Assembly (NCBI GenBank): GCA_963971535.1
Contig: OZ020592.1
Span: 122,028,707 to 122,092,706 of the forward strand
Direction: 5' to 3'
DNA: 64,000 bases
From: Notolepis coatsorum
Taxonomy: Eukaryota; Chordata; Actinopteri; Aulopiformes; Paralepididae
The position numbers and the translations under genes are program-made. Numbering within the stretch: the stretch's first letter is position 1; every line of letters begins with the position of its first letter. A model generated the notes under the pieces. That model saw nothing but the letters and a program-made list of their open reading frames with translations, did not search any database and was not told where the DNA came from. Shown here in pieces: positions 10,690 to 21,660 of the stretch.

Positions 10690-11240
10690 GCGGAAGGTTC
10701 TTGATTTTTATTTGATTTTATCTTTATTTATCTCCGACAAACATACAAATCACAGTAAAGACGACATATAAACATAAACAAACAAGTCTGTCTTCATCCA
10801 TAGAAAGACAATCAAGGATGGGTTGGAGAAGTTTTAAGTTTATTTGGATCCCCATTAGCCACAGCAGTGCTGTAGCTATTCTTCCTGGGGTCCATAACAC
10901 GTAGAATATAGTTACAGACTTATACACTCACAACATTCACATGGCATACAGACAATTAAAACAACAATACATACTCCTTATCAAATTCATAATACAATAC
11001 AACAATACCTACTCATAATTAATTCATAATACAATACAGCATAATATACTATTTAGCTTTTACATACATTATCTATCTTCATATCAACCAATTATACAAT
11101 TTTCTAATAATATATCCATATCAGACACATACCTTTTCATCTACGTATATCCCTATCTCTTTATCAGACACATAGATTTTCATTTACGTACACACTATCT
11201 ATCAGGAAATGTACTGTTTATGTGTACAAAAACGTTTGGG
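10690..11240 (-). mobile_element. LINE 3'-UTR fragments, minus orientation
   Basis: TTTATTTGGATCCCCATTAG, then GCTATTCTTCCTGGGGTCC (about 10838-10893), is a widespread teleost LINE 3'-end motif. Upstream at 10700-10790 lies another AT-rich tail. No coding part remains. Limits are approximate. Confidence 0.5.
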
Positions 11241-11261
11241 TGCTTGTTCCAGAGTGACAGC

Positions 11262-11498
11262 GGGGAGTCAGTGGCTCAGGAGGTAGAGCGGTCGTCTGGT
11301 AGTCGGAAAGTTCCCAGTTCGATTCCCGCTCCTCCCATGCAGCGTGTCGAAGTGTCCTTGAGCAAGATACTTAACCCCTAATTGCTCCCGATGAGCAGGT
11401 TGGCACCTTGCATGGTTGCCGTCGGTGTGTGAATGTGTAAAGTGTGAGGAAGAAATTTGTAAAGCACTTTGGATAAAAGCTGTTATATAAATGCACCA
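11262..11498 (+). mobile_element. V-SINE abutting the next exon's acceptor
   Basis: Plus-orientation copy of the SINE at 3052: head TGGCTCAGGAGGTAGAGCGG, B box AGTTCGATTCC, central GTGTCCTTGAGCAAGATACT with TAACCCC, and tail AGCACTTTGGATAAAAGC...TATAAATGCACCATT. It stops eight bases before the ercc6l2 acceptor CACCAG, so the branch point and any pyrimidine tract of this intron must lie inside the SINE. Confidence 0.85.
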
Positions 11499-11506
11499 TT
11501 CACCAG

Positions 11507-11679
11507 AGTACCTCTGAGAGTCCCCCAGACACCCCGCCCCGTGGGGCCCCAGGAGCGGAAGAGCTGGCCGCCAGCACCAGGCCCAACGTGGAGCACCCAG
11601 TGACCTTCACCACCAACACCGTCCACCACACCAGACACACCACCTTCATCATCGGACAGACCCCTGCAGCCATACGCAG
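11507..11679 (+). CDS. ercc6l2: ERCC6L2 exon with HxTxxTTFIIGxTP motif
   Basis: Reads [20 protein letters not shown], a Pro-rich linker, then [20 protein letters not shown] and TPAAIR. The HHT-x-TTFIIG-TP-IRR block is a hallmark of the ERCC6L2 C-terminal region, directly before its helical bundle. The exon starts in phase 0 after CACCAG and ends after CGCAG at donor GTAGGG (11680), leaving AG, which joins G at 26631 to make Arg. Length is 173 bp. The upstream frame is open into the SINE, so the start rests on the acceptor and on phase agreement with the previous exon. Confidence 0.87.
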
Positions 11680-11715
11680 GTAGGGGGAAGGGAGGAGGGA
11701 GCAACGGTTGAGTGG

Positions 11716-11783
11716 GATGGATGGATGGATGGATGGATGGATGGATGGATGGATGGATGGATGGATGGATGGATGGATGGATG
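11716..11783. repeat. (GGAT)n microsatellite
   Basis: About 17 perfect GGAT units, 36 bases into intron 3. Confidence 0.97.
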
Positions 11784-11799
11784 GAAGAGAGGAGGTGAT

Positions 11800-12630
11800 T
11801 AATCTCAAAACATTGTTGGGATTTTAATAACCTCTTAGCTGTCAACGTCCCTGGCCCGGGCCCTCTTACCCACCGGTGGAACGCAGCACTTTGCGAGCGT
11901 CTAGCGGCTCGGGTCTGCATTGTTTTACAACATATTATATATTGAATTAAAGCCCTATTTGTTGCCGTTCAAATGCCACCGCAATCGTCAAAATCCGTTC
12001 AGCGGTTCTCGAGTTACATGCCGATATGTCGGGCGTGCGACTTTGTACACGCAAGCAGATTACCACCCCGACTCCCGAGGCTCTGGAACTGTCAATCATT
12101 CACTGATTGCTAAAATGATTGGACAGGGTTGTAGCCAATGAGTGTAGCTTTCCAATGTTACCCCACTTGGGGTTGTGCAAATCAGGGATCTAGGTGAACA
12201 TTTACGAGTGAAAACAGGAAGTGAAAAAACTAAAAAATGCATTGCTGTCAATGAGGAAATGGATTACTGGAGAACTTTTTTCTTTGTACACAGTTTACCA
12301 AAATCGCTCTAAATCACCCATTTCTTAATGGATTTTTATGAAATTTGGACCTGTACTACATAATACTTCAGGCTATGGGCCTGTAGTGTTTTCCAGCGTA
12401 TACCAATTTCTTGGGATATTATATTTTTGGATATTGTAACTACTACAGAAAAACGTGAGTACAAAGTACAAGTACAACTCAAGTTCAGACCTACAGTATG
12501 TTACTCTATTTCATTAGCACTAAAAGTGAGTGATTAGCACAAGAGTAAAGGAGGGAGGGAGGAGAAGGGAGGTAATTCCTGGCAGCGTAGGGAAGTAGGC
12601 CTGATCTAACCACAGCTATGGTGTTGAGCG
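11800..12630. other. Intron 3 start, possible old repeat remains
   Basis: No gene. Stretches such as AAAATCCGTTCAGCGGTTCT and ACAGTTTACCAAAATCGCTC resemble conserved parts of old teleost DNA repeats, but I find no ends. Confidence 0.3.
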
Positions 12631-12639
12631 CCCTCGCCT

Positions 12640-12735
12640 TGGGAGAGAGAGAGAGAGGGGTAGAGTGAGGGAGAGGGAGAGAGAGAGAGGAGGAGTGGTA
12701 GAGAGAGGGAGAGAGAGGGGTAGAGAGAGAGAGGG

Positions 12736-12790
<55 letters not shown>

Positions 12791-12902
12791 GAGTGGTAGA
12801 GAGAGGGGGAGAGAGAGAGGAGGAGTGGTAGAGAGAGGGGGGTAGAGAGAGAGAGAGAGGAAGAGTGGTAGAGATAGGGGGAGAGAGAGGGAGAGAGAGA
12901 GA
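12640..12902. repeat. (GA)n-rich tract
   Basis: Purine-rich GA repeats with GGGGTAGAGAGAG interruptions. Ser/Leu frames on the minus strand are artefacts. Confidence 0.95.
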
Positions 12903-13037
12903 CCACCATGGAGCTCTCCCTCCCACCTCTTTCCCAGCATCATGCCAAAGATACCCAGTTGTATTGGAGCCCAACAGGACTTTTCTGCTCCAAGACCACA
13001 AGAGAGACTCCCCCAGAGAGGATGCCCGAGGACTTCC

Positions 13038-13066
13038 ACACACACACACACACACACACACATCAT

Positions 13067-13161
<95 letters not shown>
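13038..13161. repeat. (CA)n microsatellite
   Basis: Roughly 60 CA units with one short ATCATGTA interruption near 13063. His/Thr and Cys/Val frames here are artefacts. Confidence 0.97.
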
Positions 13162-13165
<4 letters not shown>

Positions 13166-13305
13166 ACAAACACACTCTTCCCATTGCATCACCCGTTGCC
13201 TCCACCACCACAAACGCACGCAAACAAACATGCACACAAACACACACTCCAGTCTCTCCCTCGGGGCCCAGACTGCGTCTCTGCCCAGAGCTGGTGAGGA
13301 GGATA

Positions 13306-13936
13306 AACACATTAGTTATATTGATATAAACATAGTTATATTGATATAAACATAGTTATATTGATATAAACACATGGAGTTATATTGATATAAACATAGT
13401 TATATTGATATAAACCCATGGAGTTATATTGATATAAACACACAGTTATATTGATATAAACACATGGAGTTATATTGATATAAACACATAGTTATATTGA
13501 TATAAACACACAGTTATATTGATATAAACACACAGTTATATTGATATAAACACATAGTTATATTGATATAAACACACAGTTATATTGATATAAACACATG
13601 GAGTTATATTGATATAAACACACAGTTATATTGATATAAACACACAGTTATATTGATATAAACACATAGTTATATTGATATAAACACACAGTTATATTGA
13701 TATAAACACATGGAGTTATATTGATATAAAGACACATAGTTATATTGATATAAACACATAGTTATATTGATATAAACACATGGAGTTATATTGATATAAA
13801 CACATGGAGTTATATTGATATAAACACAGTTATATTGATATAAACACATGGAGTTATATTGATATAAACACAGTTATATTGATATAAACACAGTTATATT
13901 GATATAAACACATTGAGTTATATTGATATAAACACA
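13306..13936. repeat. 20-25-bp minisatellite (AGTTATATTGATATAAACAC)
   Basis: About 28 copies of AGTTATATTGATATAAACAC with spacing variants ACACAC, ACATGG and ATAG. Each unit contains the short palindrome TATATTGATATA. There are no unique spacers, so it is not a CRISPR array. From 13937 to about 14345 is intron sequence with a G run at 14117 and nothing else recognised. Confidence 0.95.
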
Positions 13937-14512
13937 TGGAGTTTGTTTGGTGGTGGAGTATGGTTTTAGAGCGGTCTGGGGTAATTCCCGAAATGCTGAG
14001 TTATAGCCTTATACGTGAATTCTACTATAGACGTTGCCGTTTCTTGCCTGTACGCGCTATTATTCCGAAATAAAATCTATATCATAGGTATTATGTTCCA
14101 ATATGAATGCATGAAAGGGGGGGGGGGTCGTTTCTGATTATTTGATTGGCAGTAACGGCATTCGTATTGAACACTAAAAACACTTATCAGCCCGATCGGT
14201 ATGAAAGCATTGCAGGATCAAGCTAAAATTGACGTCAGATAGTCCTTACCTGTGATCGGGAGTAGTCCAAAAATAATATTCCAATTGTTTGATCGCCATT
14301 TGGTACATCCGATGTCCATTTGGTCCACGGCATAACCCACCACAACATATGGATCGGGGCCAGACTTCCGGTATGGTGAGCAGGGCGTAAGACGTGCTTT
14401 CCCTCTCTCCCTCATGTTTTTTTTAATTCCACGTTTTAAGACTCCAAACCTTCATAGTTCTTTGTTATATACAAGTATCGATACAGCTAACTAACTATTT
14501 GGCTTCACAAAG

Positions 14513-15316
14513 ATGACATCCAAGACTCCAAAACCAAAATGGGGCGATGTTCAGAGAGAAGAGGAAACGGATGACGCTGTTAGCAAGGCCTGGCTAGCTA
14601 CCCTGCTTGAAAACCACAAAGAGGCTATCACTTCCGAGTTTAGAAAAGCCATTACCACTCTGGAAAATAAACTTGACCAAATTAAATCGGACGTGGCCGA
14701 CAACAGACAGCGGGGCAAGTCCCTTGAGGAGAATGCGGAATCTGTAAGCGAAAGAATGGCGTCGCTGGAGGCTACATGTGCCGAACTGAGTGCTAGCCAT
14801 GCTAGGCTAAAGGCTAAAGCTGAGGACCTCGAGGCTCGAGGGCGGCGGAACAACCTCCGGATCATTGGACTACCAGAACAAATTGAGGGCCCAAGACCAA
14901 CATCCTTCTTCGCCACCCTTTTATCCCAGGTTTTTGGGGCAGAAACCCTCCCTACCCCTCCGGAATTGGACCGCACACACAGGTCGCTAGCAGCTAAGCC
15001 GAAGCAGGGTGAAAGGCCTGTTATCGTCAGGTTCCATAATTATCAAACCAAAGAACGGGTGATCCGGGAGGCCAGAAAGAGAAGGGCAGAGATGCTGTAC
15101 AACGGTCAACAAATTGCTTTCTATGAGGATTATACCCCGGCTGTGTTGGAACAGCGAGCACCGTACCGCGAGGTGATGGCACAACTTTACAAACGAGGGC
15201 TGAGGCCTAGTCTTCATTACCCAGCCAAACTGATGATTACGGAGGAGAACGGGGACAGATTACGCTTGATGACTGTTGGTGACGCTGAAAGGTACCTCAA
15301 GGCTAAGCTAGCCTAG
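14513..15316 (+). CDS. L1-type ORF1 protein (RNA-binding, coiled coil)
   Basis: An uninterrupted 267-residue frame starting MTSKTPKPKWGDVQREEETD. Residues ~25-105 are rich in heptad-like Leu/Ile/Ala with charged residues (TTLENKLDQIKSDVADNRQR, AELSASHARLKAKAEDLEAR), a trimerising coiled coil as in L1 ORF1p. It is followed by GRRNNLRIIGLPE, the canonical start of the L1 ORF1 RRM-like domain, then RPVIVRFHNYQTKERVIREA and a C-terminal domain with FYEDYTPAVLEQRAPYREVM. In L1 elements this protein binds the element RNA and acts as a nucleic-acid chaperone. The length is close to that of other L1-type ORF1 proteins. Because ORF2 is broken, it has no working partner here; its intact frame suggests recent insertion. 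Confidence 0.9.
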   Translation: MTSKTPKPKWGDVQREEETDDAVSKAWLATLLENHKEAITSEFRKAITTLENKLDQIKSDVADNRQRGKSLEENAESVSERMASLEATCAELSASHARLKAKAEDLEARGRRNNLRIIGLPEQIEGPRPTSFFATLLSQVFGAETLPTPPELDRTHRSLAAKPKQGERPVIVRFHNYQTKERVIREARKRRAEMLYNGQQIAFYEDYTPAVLEQRAPYREVMAQLYKRGLRPSLHYPAKLMITEENGDRLRLMTVGDAERYLKAKLA

Positions 15317-16665
15317 CGTGGACGGCTATCTAACGAGTACCTAGGGGTAAGCTAACCTGGAGCCGGCAGCAATGAACAAGGAATGTAGAATGCGAGACTG
15401 AAATTATAGACATTGGCTGGGCTAAACTGGTCAACCACAGTAGACCTGACACTTACACTTCATGGGGAGATGCTATTGACATTAATCGGACTGGCTTTTG
15501 AAACAGAACTTTATGCTTCCCAAGTAGCCGACGCTGATTCTATTTACACTTGTTTTAAAAAAAAATTATTCTTTATTAGCTCTTCTTTTACATGTGTCTC
15601 TCCCTCATTCAAATTGTAGACGTTCCCTCTGTTTAGAGGCCGCAAGATAAATAGACTGGGCCAGTTTGACTAGATAATGAAGGTTCTATGTATATGTTTC
15701 AGGAGTACTCAATGCGCGGATTGAAATGTACAGAGACTGGGCCTAAATGTATTAGACCATTTACCTAGGTCTAACAGACACCTCAGGGCCAAGTGAAACC
15801 AACACCAACAGCAATAGACATAATTACGACATAAATGTGCAGCTGAACTTGTAGACTTTGGTTGGATTACAGTGCCCAGTCACAATAGAGTGGCCACCTA
15901 TACCTCAGAAGGGTGATATTATTATGTCAATCAGAGTGATTCCTTTAAAGGGAACCTCATGCCACTCAGGTTGCTATAGCCATGACCTTGTGACTAATTG
16001 CATGCCGTTTTCTTCTGCTTCCTATTTTGTAATTTTTGTTATTATATATATATAATTTTCTTTTTTTCTTAACTTAATTTGCCCTTTCTTTTTGTATGGA
16101 TTTATATATGGCTCTCTATGCAAGGTGAGCATACTCAAGGTGCACATGCTCCTCTTACTGTTTGAGGGTCTCAATACAAACAAGCCGGATAGTATTTACT
16201 GGGTAGTGGGGGTTTTGTATGCATGTTTCAGGAAGTACTCAGGGTACTGACTGAACCAACTCAAGTTGTACACGCTTCTTTTTACTGTCTGAAGGTACAG
16301 GTCTCTAACACTGCCGAATGTAGCTAACCACACTACCTTTCTGTACATATTTTAGGTACATATTGATGTCCCTGATTCGTATAACCCCTGTAACTGCATA
16401 GACCTTTAAAGACAAAAAAAGAAAGTGGCGCCTCTTTTTCAACTCTATCAAGGTTTCGCAATTGTTATATCCCAAGTTGGCATGATAGCAGGGGCTAAAG
16501 ACGTTCTCTTCGAGCTGTTATAGGTTGGAAGCGGGCTTCGCTTATGTCCACTGAATTATAGGTTAACCTAGGCACACTGAAGCGCCTCGGTATATTCGTT
16601 CACTCTCAACTTTTTATGGGTCGCACTCCTTAGTGGAAGTCATCAGTAGCGCTTTTACGTCCATG
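15317..16665. other. LINE inter-ORF spacer
   Basis: AT-rich sequence between ORF1 and the hAT insertion, with no domain. Repeated phrases (for example GACTGGGCCTAAATGT-like and TTTCAGGA(A)GTACTCA twice, near 15698 and 16227) suggest internal duplication. Such a long spacer (about 1.8 kb without the hAT) is larger than in mammalian L1 and may hold older insertions. Confidence 0.45.
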
Positions 16666-16673
16666 CTCTAGTG

Positions 16674-17885
16674 CAGTGTTTCTCAAAGTGGGGGGCGCGC
16701 CCCCCAGGGGGGGCGCAGAGGCATGACAGGGGGGGCCTTGAGATTTATAAAAAAAAAATAAAAAATTACTTTTTTTTGGATTACAGAAAATTATCACTAA
16801 AGTGCTATCTGTTGCAGCTGCACTGTTCTCCATGAAAATACCATTTCTCAAAATCTGAAAATCATTATTTAATAAAACACAGAAAAGGATCACCAAGTTA
16901 CTCTGGATAAAAAAAAACTTTACAGACAACATTGAGACAAAGCTTCCTGACACATCTCCATCCAAACTCTTGGAAGAACTCATTGAAATCTCATCTGATA
17001 CCACCTGGAGAGCTAGTTTCAGAGTGTGGTGCTGAGTACCAAGTATCTCATGATGCAGCAGTTAAGGTGTTGATACCATTCAGCACCACATACAGTATCT
17101 GTGTGAAGCTGGCTTTTCATCCATGACAGCTCTGAAAACAAAATATAGGGCCAAGTTGAGCCTTGAGGATGACATGCGTGTTGCCTTGTCAAAGACTGAC
17201 AGCAATAAAGACTGTTTGCTTATTTCCTATGTTCGCTTTGTAAATTCCCAGTCACTGAGTGAAAATCTGCTGTTTTGCAAATATGTCAAAAACAGAGCGA
17301 CAGCTGATGAGCTCTTCAAAATGATTGACAGTTACCTGACAGAACATGGACTGAAATGGGAGAACTGTGTGGGCTTTTGCTCTGACGGTGCGCAGGCCAT
17401 GGCAGGGAAAAGGAGGGGGCTACAGGCACTCATCAATCAGGCTCATTGCAGCCACTAATGCTGTGATGACTCACATAATTTACTTACATTTTCTCTTTTT
17501 TCACACGTTTTTCACAAAGTTTTCTATCTTTTTTTTTTTTTTTTTTAAAGCAGTGTCCTTGAATTGTATTGCAATGTTACAAGATGTCTCTATTTTTGAA
17601 AAAGCAGTCTTGAGTGTCCATTGAATTGTATTGCAATGTTACAAGATGTCTCTATTTTTTTTAAAGCACAGTCTTTGAGTGTGTATTGGACTGTATTGTT
17701 ATGTTGTTGCACAATTGCACAGTTGTAAAGTGGTTGCACAATTTGAAAGGTCACGATATTGGTGTTATTTCAATAAATTTAAACATGGCCCATTTCATGA
17801 CTATTTTGTTGGGGTGAGGGGGGGGGGCCCAAAATATTTTGGTCCGCCAAAGGGGGGCCTGACAGAAAAAGTTTGAGAAGCACTG
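16674..17885 (+). mobile_element. Non-autonomous hAT element with 8-bp target duplication
   Basis: Starts CAGTGTTTCTCAAAGTGGGG and ends AAAGTTTGAGAAGCACTG, good hAT inverted repeats. CTCTAGTG flanks it on both sides (16666-16673 and 17886-17893), an exact 8-bp duplication. The interior repeats the core seen at 8735-9140 (hATC segment STTYSICVKLAFHP / ALKTKYRAKLSLEDDMRVAL). It then continues directly into KDCLLISYVRFVNSQSLSEN ... WENCVGFCSDGAQAMAGKRR, which in ZBED5/FAM200-type transposases belongs before hATC. The order is therefore rearranged and the element cannot encode a working transposase. Confidence 0.93.
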
Positions 17886-18298
17886 CTCTAGTGGATGAGC
17901 CCCGAGTCGTGTTGCAAATATCTTTCATTGTTATTCAAATTTTTGAATTTGTTCATCCTTTTTTTTTTTGGCTGTTTGAGTGTTCTTTAAACACAGTTTA
18001 AAAATGTATCCATAACTATATTGGAGACTGTTTGAAATGAACGGGAGAGAGGGGGAAAATAGGAGTGAGGATGAAGTCTCCACCGGAAGGAGCGTATCCT
18101 GAGAGATACAAAGGCTGTTTCTGTTCCATTAGGGACCAAGGGATGTACCCCCGATTGAGTATGTTTGTGTATGGTTGTGTGGGTGCATGTGTGTGCGTCA
18201 ACCCCCCCCCCCCCCCCTTTTCTTTATCCCCCTCTACCTTTCTCCCCTCTTCCAATGTTTCATCTTTTCAACTCAGGTATATATATACTTAACAGAAC

Positions 18299-20229
18299 AT
18301 GGCAGTGACGGGCAGGAACATCCGCTTCGTCTCATGGAATGTCAAAGGGATGAATAACTATCAAGGCGAACAAGGTACTTAACCACCTACGACATCTCAA
18401 GGGTGACCTTTGTTTTTTACAAGAGACACACATCTGCACCTCAGATATCCCCTGCATTAAGAGAGCATGGATGGGACACATTTTTCATTCTAAATTCTCT
18501 GCAAAAGCCATGGGAGCTGCAATTATTATACATAGGGATGTACCCTTCGAGCCTTCCACCATTTTAACTGACCCTGACGGAAGATATGTTATAGTGTCGG
18601 GCAGGCTGCAGAACATTCCTGTGGTTTTGGCCTCAATATATGCACCAAATTGGGATAATGATTCATTTGTATCCAATTTATTTTCCTCGATACCTAACCT
18701 TAATGACCATCACATAATTATCGGAGGGGACTTTAACCAGGTCCAAAACATAGAACTTGACAGGTCTTCGGATAGACGTACTACCATCTCCAAAGCAGCT
18801 AACATCTTAAAATTTCACATGGAACAGCTTGGCCTTATAGACCCTTGGAGAACAAAATGTCCTACCGATAAACTTTTCTCCTTCTTTTCCCATGTCCACC
18901 ACACATATTCGAGGATAGCTTTCTTTTTATTAGATGAAAAACTACTACATAATGTAATCTCTACTAAGTACCATAGTATAGTCATTTCCGATCATGCTCC
19001 GACATCCGTTGAAATTAACTTCCCCCAGGGTAGAACACCCTCTAAATTTTGGAGATTCAACTCCCACTTACTATCTGAACCTGAATTTAAGGATTTCATT
19101 CATGCAAAATAAAAATCTTCTTTGAGATAAACGACACGCCTGAAATTAGCAGCGACATACTCTGGGAGGCCTTTAAGGCATATCTCCGCGGACAGGCTGT
19201 CTCCTTTACCTCTCATTTTGGGAAGCAGGAACAATCCAAATTAACGGGTATATCAGATGAGATTAAACGATTAGACATCCAGTATTCGTCCAAACCCACC
19301 CCTGCTCTATATAAAAAACGACTCCAGCTTCAATCACAATATGATTTGCTCTCAACTAGTAAGATCGAGAGACTACTCCTGCACACCAAGCAACGTTTTT
19401 TCGAGCAGGGGGACAAGGCAGGGAAATTGCTTGCGTACCAAGCACGAGTGGCGAGTGCCTCTAGACTGATTCCCAGGATAAAATCCCAATTACAGTAGGT
19501 GTCACTACAACAGACCCTACGGAAATTTCTGAAATTTTCTCTGACTATTATTCTAAACTTTACACGTCGGAGTCTTCCCAGCAGGACTGGGATCGCCCAA
19601 ACCCCCTCAAGTCTCTCAAGTACCCTCAAGCGAATAAAGCGGAAGCTGAAGAGTTGGGCACGCCTATAACCATCTCTGAAGTGACTGAGGCAATCAAATC
19701 TTTACAAAGTGGTAAATCACCCGGGCCGGATGGCTATACTACAGAATTTTATAAAACTTACTCCGTGTTGGTTGCCCCTTTCCTACTGAGAGTATATAAC
19801 GACTCCCTTCTAAAGGGCCAAATGCCACCCACGCTATCAGAGGCGTTGTTGTCCCTGCTGCTCAAAAAAGGTAAAGACCCTCTCCTTTGTAGCAGTTACA
19901 GACCAATCTCTCCCTCCTTAATGTGGATTGTAAAATATTGGCTAAGGTCCTGTCATGCCGTCTTCAGAAGGTGGTTCCATTCCTGATAGACCCGGATCAG
20001 ACGGGTTTCATCATGGACAGGCAGTCCTTCTTTAATACCAGAAGGCTGTTAAATATCCTTTTCACAACCACGACTGGCGCACCAGAAATGGTACTCTCCC
20101 TAGATGCTGAGAAAGCGTTTGACAGAGTGGAATGGAGATACCTGTTCCATACACTTGAGAAATTCGGTTTGGGCCCGGGTTTTATTTCATGGATAAAACT
20201 TCTATACTCGTCCCCGGTGGCCTCGGTTA
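18299..20229 (+). pseudogene. L1-like ORF2: endonuclease and first part of reverse transcriptase
   Basis: Starts MAVTGRNIRFVSWNVKGMNN, the usual N-terminus of an APE-type endonuclease, then shifts frame near 18358. It goes on with FLQETHIC (catalytic Glu), SIYAPNW, IIIGGDFNQV and ISDHAPTSVEI (SDH motif). The normal SRIDFF reads SRIAFF, so an Asp expected in the active site is lost. The reverse transcriptase begins with GKSPGPDGYTTEFYK and LLKKGKDPLLCSSYRPIS, shifts frame again near 19910, and reaches MVLSLDAEKAFDRVEW (catalytic Asp) before an L2 fragment interrupts it. At least three frame breaks or stops lie in this part (near 18358, 19111 and 19910). It is a dead copy. Confidence 0.85.
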
Positions 20230-20795
20230 ATCAAGTCAAGTCAAGAGTTTTATTTGTCACGGCATACAAGTATACAATGAAATGCGGGTGGTCTTGCCCG
20301 CAACGATGTGCAATACAGTAGTACAACATATAATAGAATCCAATAAAACAACATTGTGCAATAAACAGGTAACATAGTGGGGCATCTCGGTATTTGTACA
20401 TAGTTATTTACAGAGCATGAAGGACATGCTAGGTCCTTTGGTAGTGCAATACACTGTTACTGTTGCTATACTATTTTTAAAGTGACCTTTCCTTTGTGGC
20501 CATAAGTGTGGGCATGTGCAACATGAGTGTGTGCTTGCTCATGTTAAAGTGGCTGCTAGTGTGCGAGCGTGTACAGCGTGCGTGTCGTGTGTGTGCTTGT
20601 GTGTGGAGAGTTCAGTGTTCTGTGGCACTCAGTGTTCAGTGTTCAAGGCTCTGATGGCCTGGGGGAAGAAGCTGAGCCGAAGCCTCTCTGTCCTAGTAGC
20701 TGGGGTTTGCAGGCGTCTGCCTGACCTCAGCAGCTGGAACAGGCTGTTATTGGGGTGGTGAGGGTCTTTCATTTATTATTCTGCAGGCTCTGTAA
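20230..20795 (-). mobile_element. L2-type LINE 3' end inserted in ORF2
   Basis: Begins on the plus strand with a TCAAG-repeat tail and AGAGTTTTATTTGTCACGG, then AATGCGGGTGGTCTTGCCCG. At 20640-20770 the minus strand carries remains of the L2 ORF2 end (equivalent of the RLLN.. end at 60304). It is 5'-truncated. TAAAT/TAAT at the edges fits a short target duplication. A relative of the tail recurs at 54905-55000. Confidence 0.75.
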
Positions 20796-21660
20796 ATGTA
20801 AATGGTACCAAGTCGGGCCAGTTCGCGCTTTATCGTGGCACCCGTCAAGGATGCCCGCTTTCTCCCTTGCTCTACGAGCTCGCCGCAGAACCGTTAGCCA
20901 TATGGCTTCGCAGTGAGGACAGATTTGAGGGGATTGAGAGGTTCGGCCTGGTTCATAAACTCTCATTGTATGCCGATGATCTCCTACTCTATGTCTCCAA
21001 TCCGTCATCGTCCATCCCTGTTATCCTAGATATTCTAGAACAGCATAGGCAGCTCTCTGGGTACAAACTTAATCTCCAGAAAAGTGAATATTTACCTGTT
21101 AATGCATCTGCGGAACGGCTTCCTCAATCGCTTTTCCCCTTTAAAAGGGCCACTGAAGGATTCACATATCTAGGGATTTTCATGGCCAAATCACAGACGG
21201 AGCTCTTCGCAAAAAATGTCCGTCCTCTGCTAGATCGCTTTAAGTTAGATCTGACGAGGTGGTCCTCTCTCCCCCTCTCACTTCTGGGAAGGGTTAACTT
21301 GATAAAAATGGTGGTCTTACCCCGATTTTTATACGCTTTTCAGCATATACCAATATTTATTAACAAAGCCTTTTTCACCTCGATTGATCAACTTATAGGT
21401 TCATTCCTGTGGGGTAACAAAAGCGCATGTATTAAGAGGACAATCATGCAACTTCCCAAATCAGAAGGGGGTTTGGCTTTGCCTAATCTTCGCTATTACT
21501 ACTGGGCATGTAATATAAACAAACTCCTTTACTGGAGGACCAAGAGGGAGGAAGAAGACCGGCCCCAATGGGCTCGGATGGAAATCTCCTCTTCAAAATA
21601 CTCACTCTGGTCTCTGGCAACATCCCAACTACCCATTTCAATCCCTATTAACACTATGGC
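20796..21660 (+). pseudogene. L1-like ORF2: second part of reverse transcriptase
   Basis: Continues the reverse transcriptase after the L2 insertion: GTKSGQFALYRGTRQGCPLS (motif B'), SLYADDLLLYVSNP with the YADD catalytic pair, then GYKLNLQKSEYLPVNASAER and the thumb-like region FTYLGIFMAKS, RWSSLPLSLLGRVNLIKMVV. The frame is open from 20867 to about 21660, where the LINE is interrupted again. Motifs and order match other L1/Tx1-like ORF2 proteins, including the minus-strand copy at 58972-59803. Confidence 0.88.

Noticed and set aside
11262-11340. tRNA gene
   Set aside because: A and B box sequences belong to a V-SINE head followed by the SINE central domain and tail; no complete cloverleaf.
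12506-13349. Several 130-270-residue frames in GA/CA repeats
   Set aside because: Microsatellite translations without any non-repetitive domain.
13306-13936. Regular repeat array resembling a CRISPR
   Set aside because: Units are adjacent with only 2-5-bp variation between them, with no unique spacers, in vertebrate DNA.
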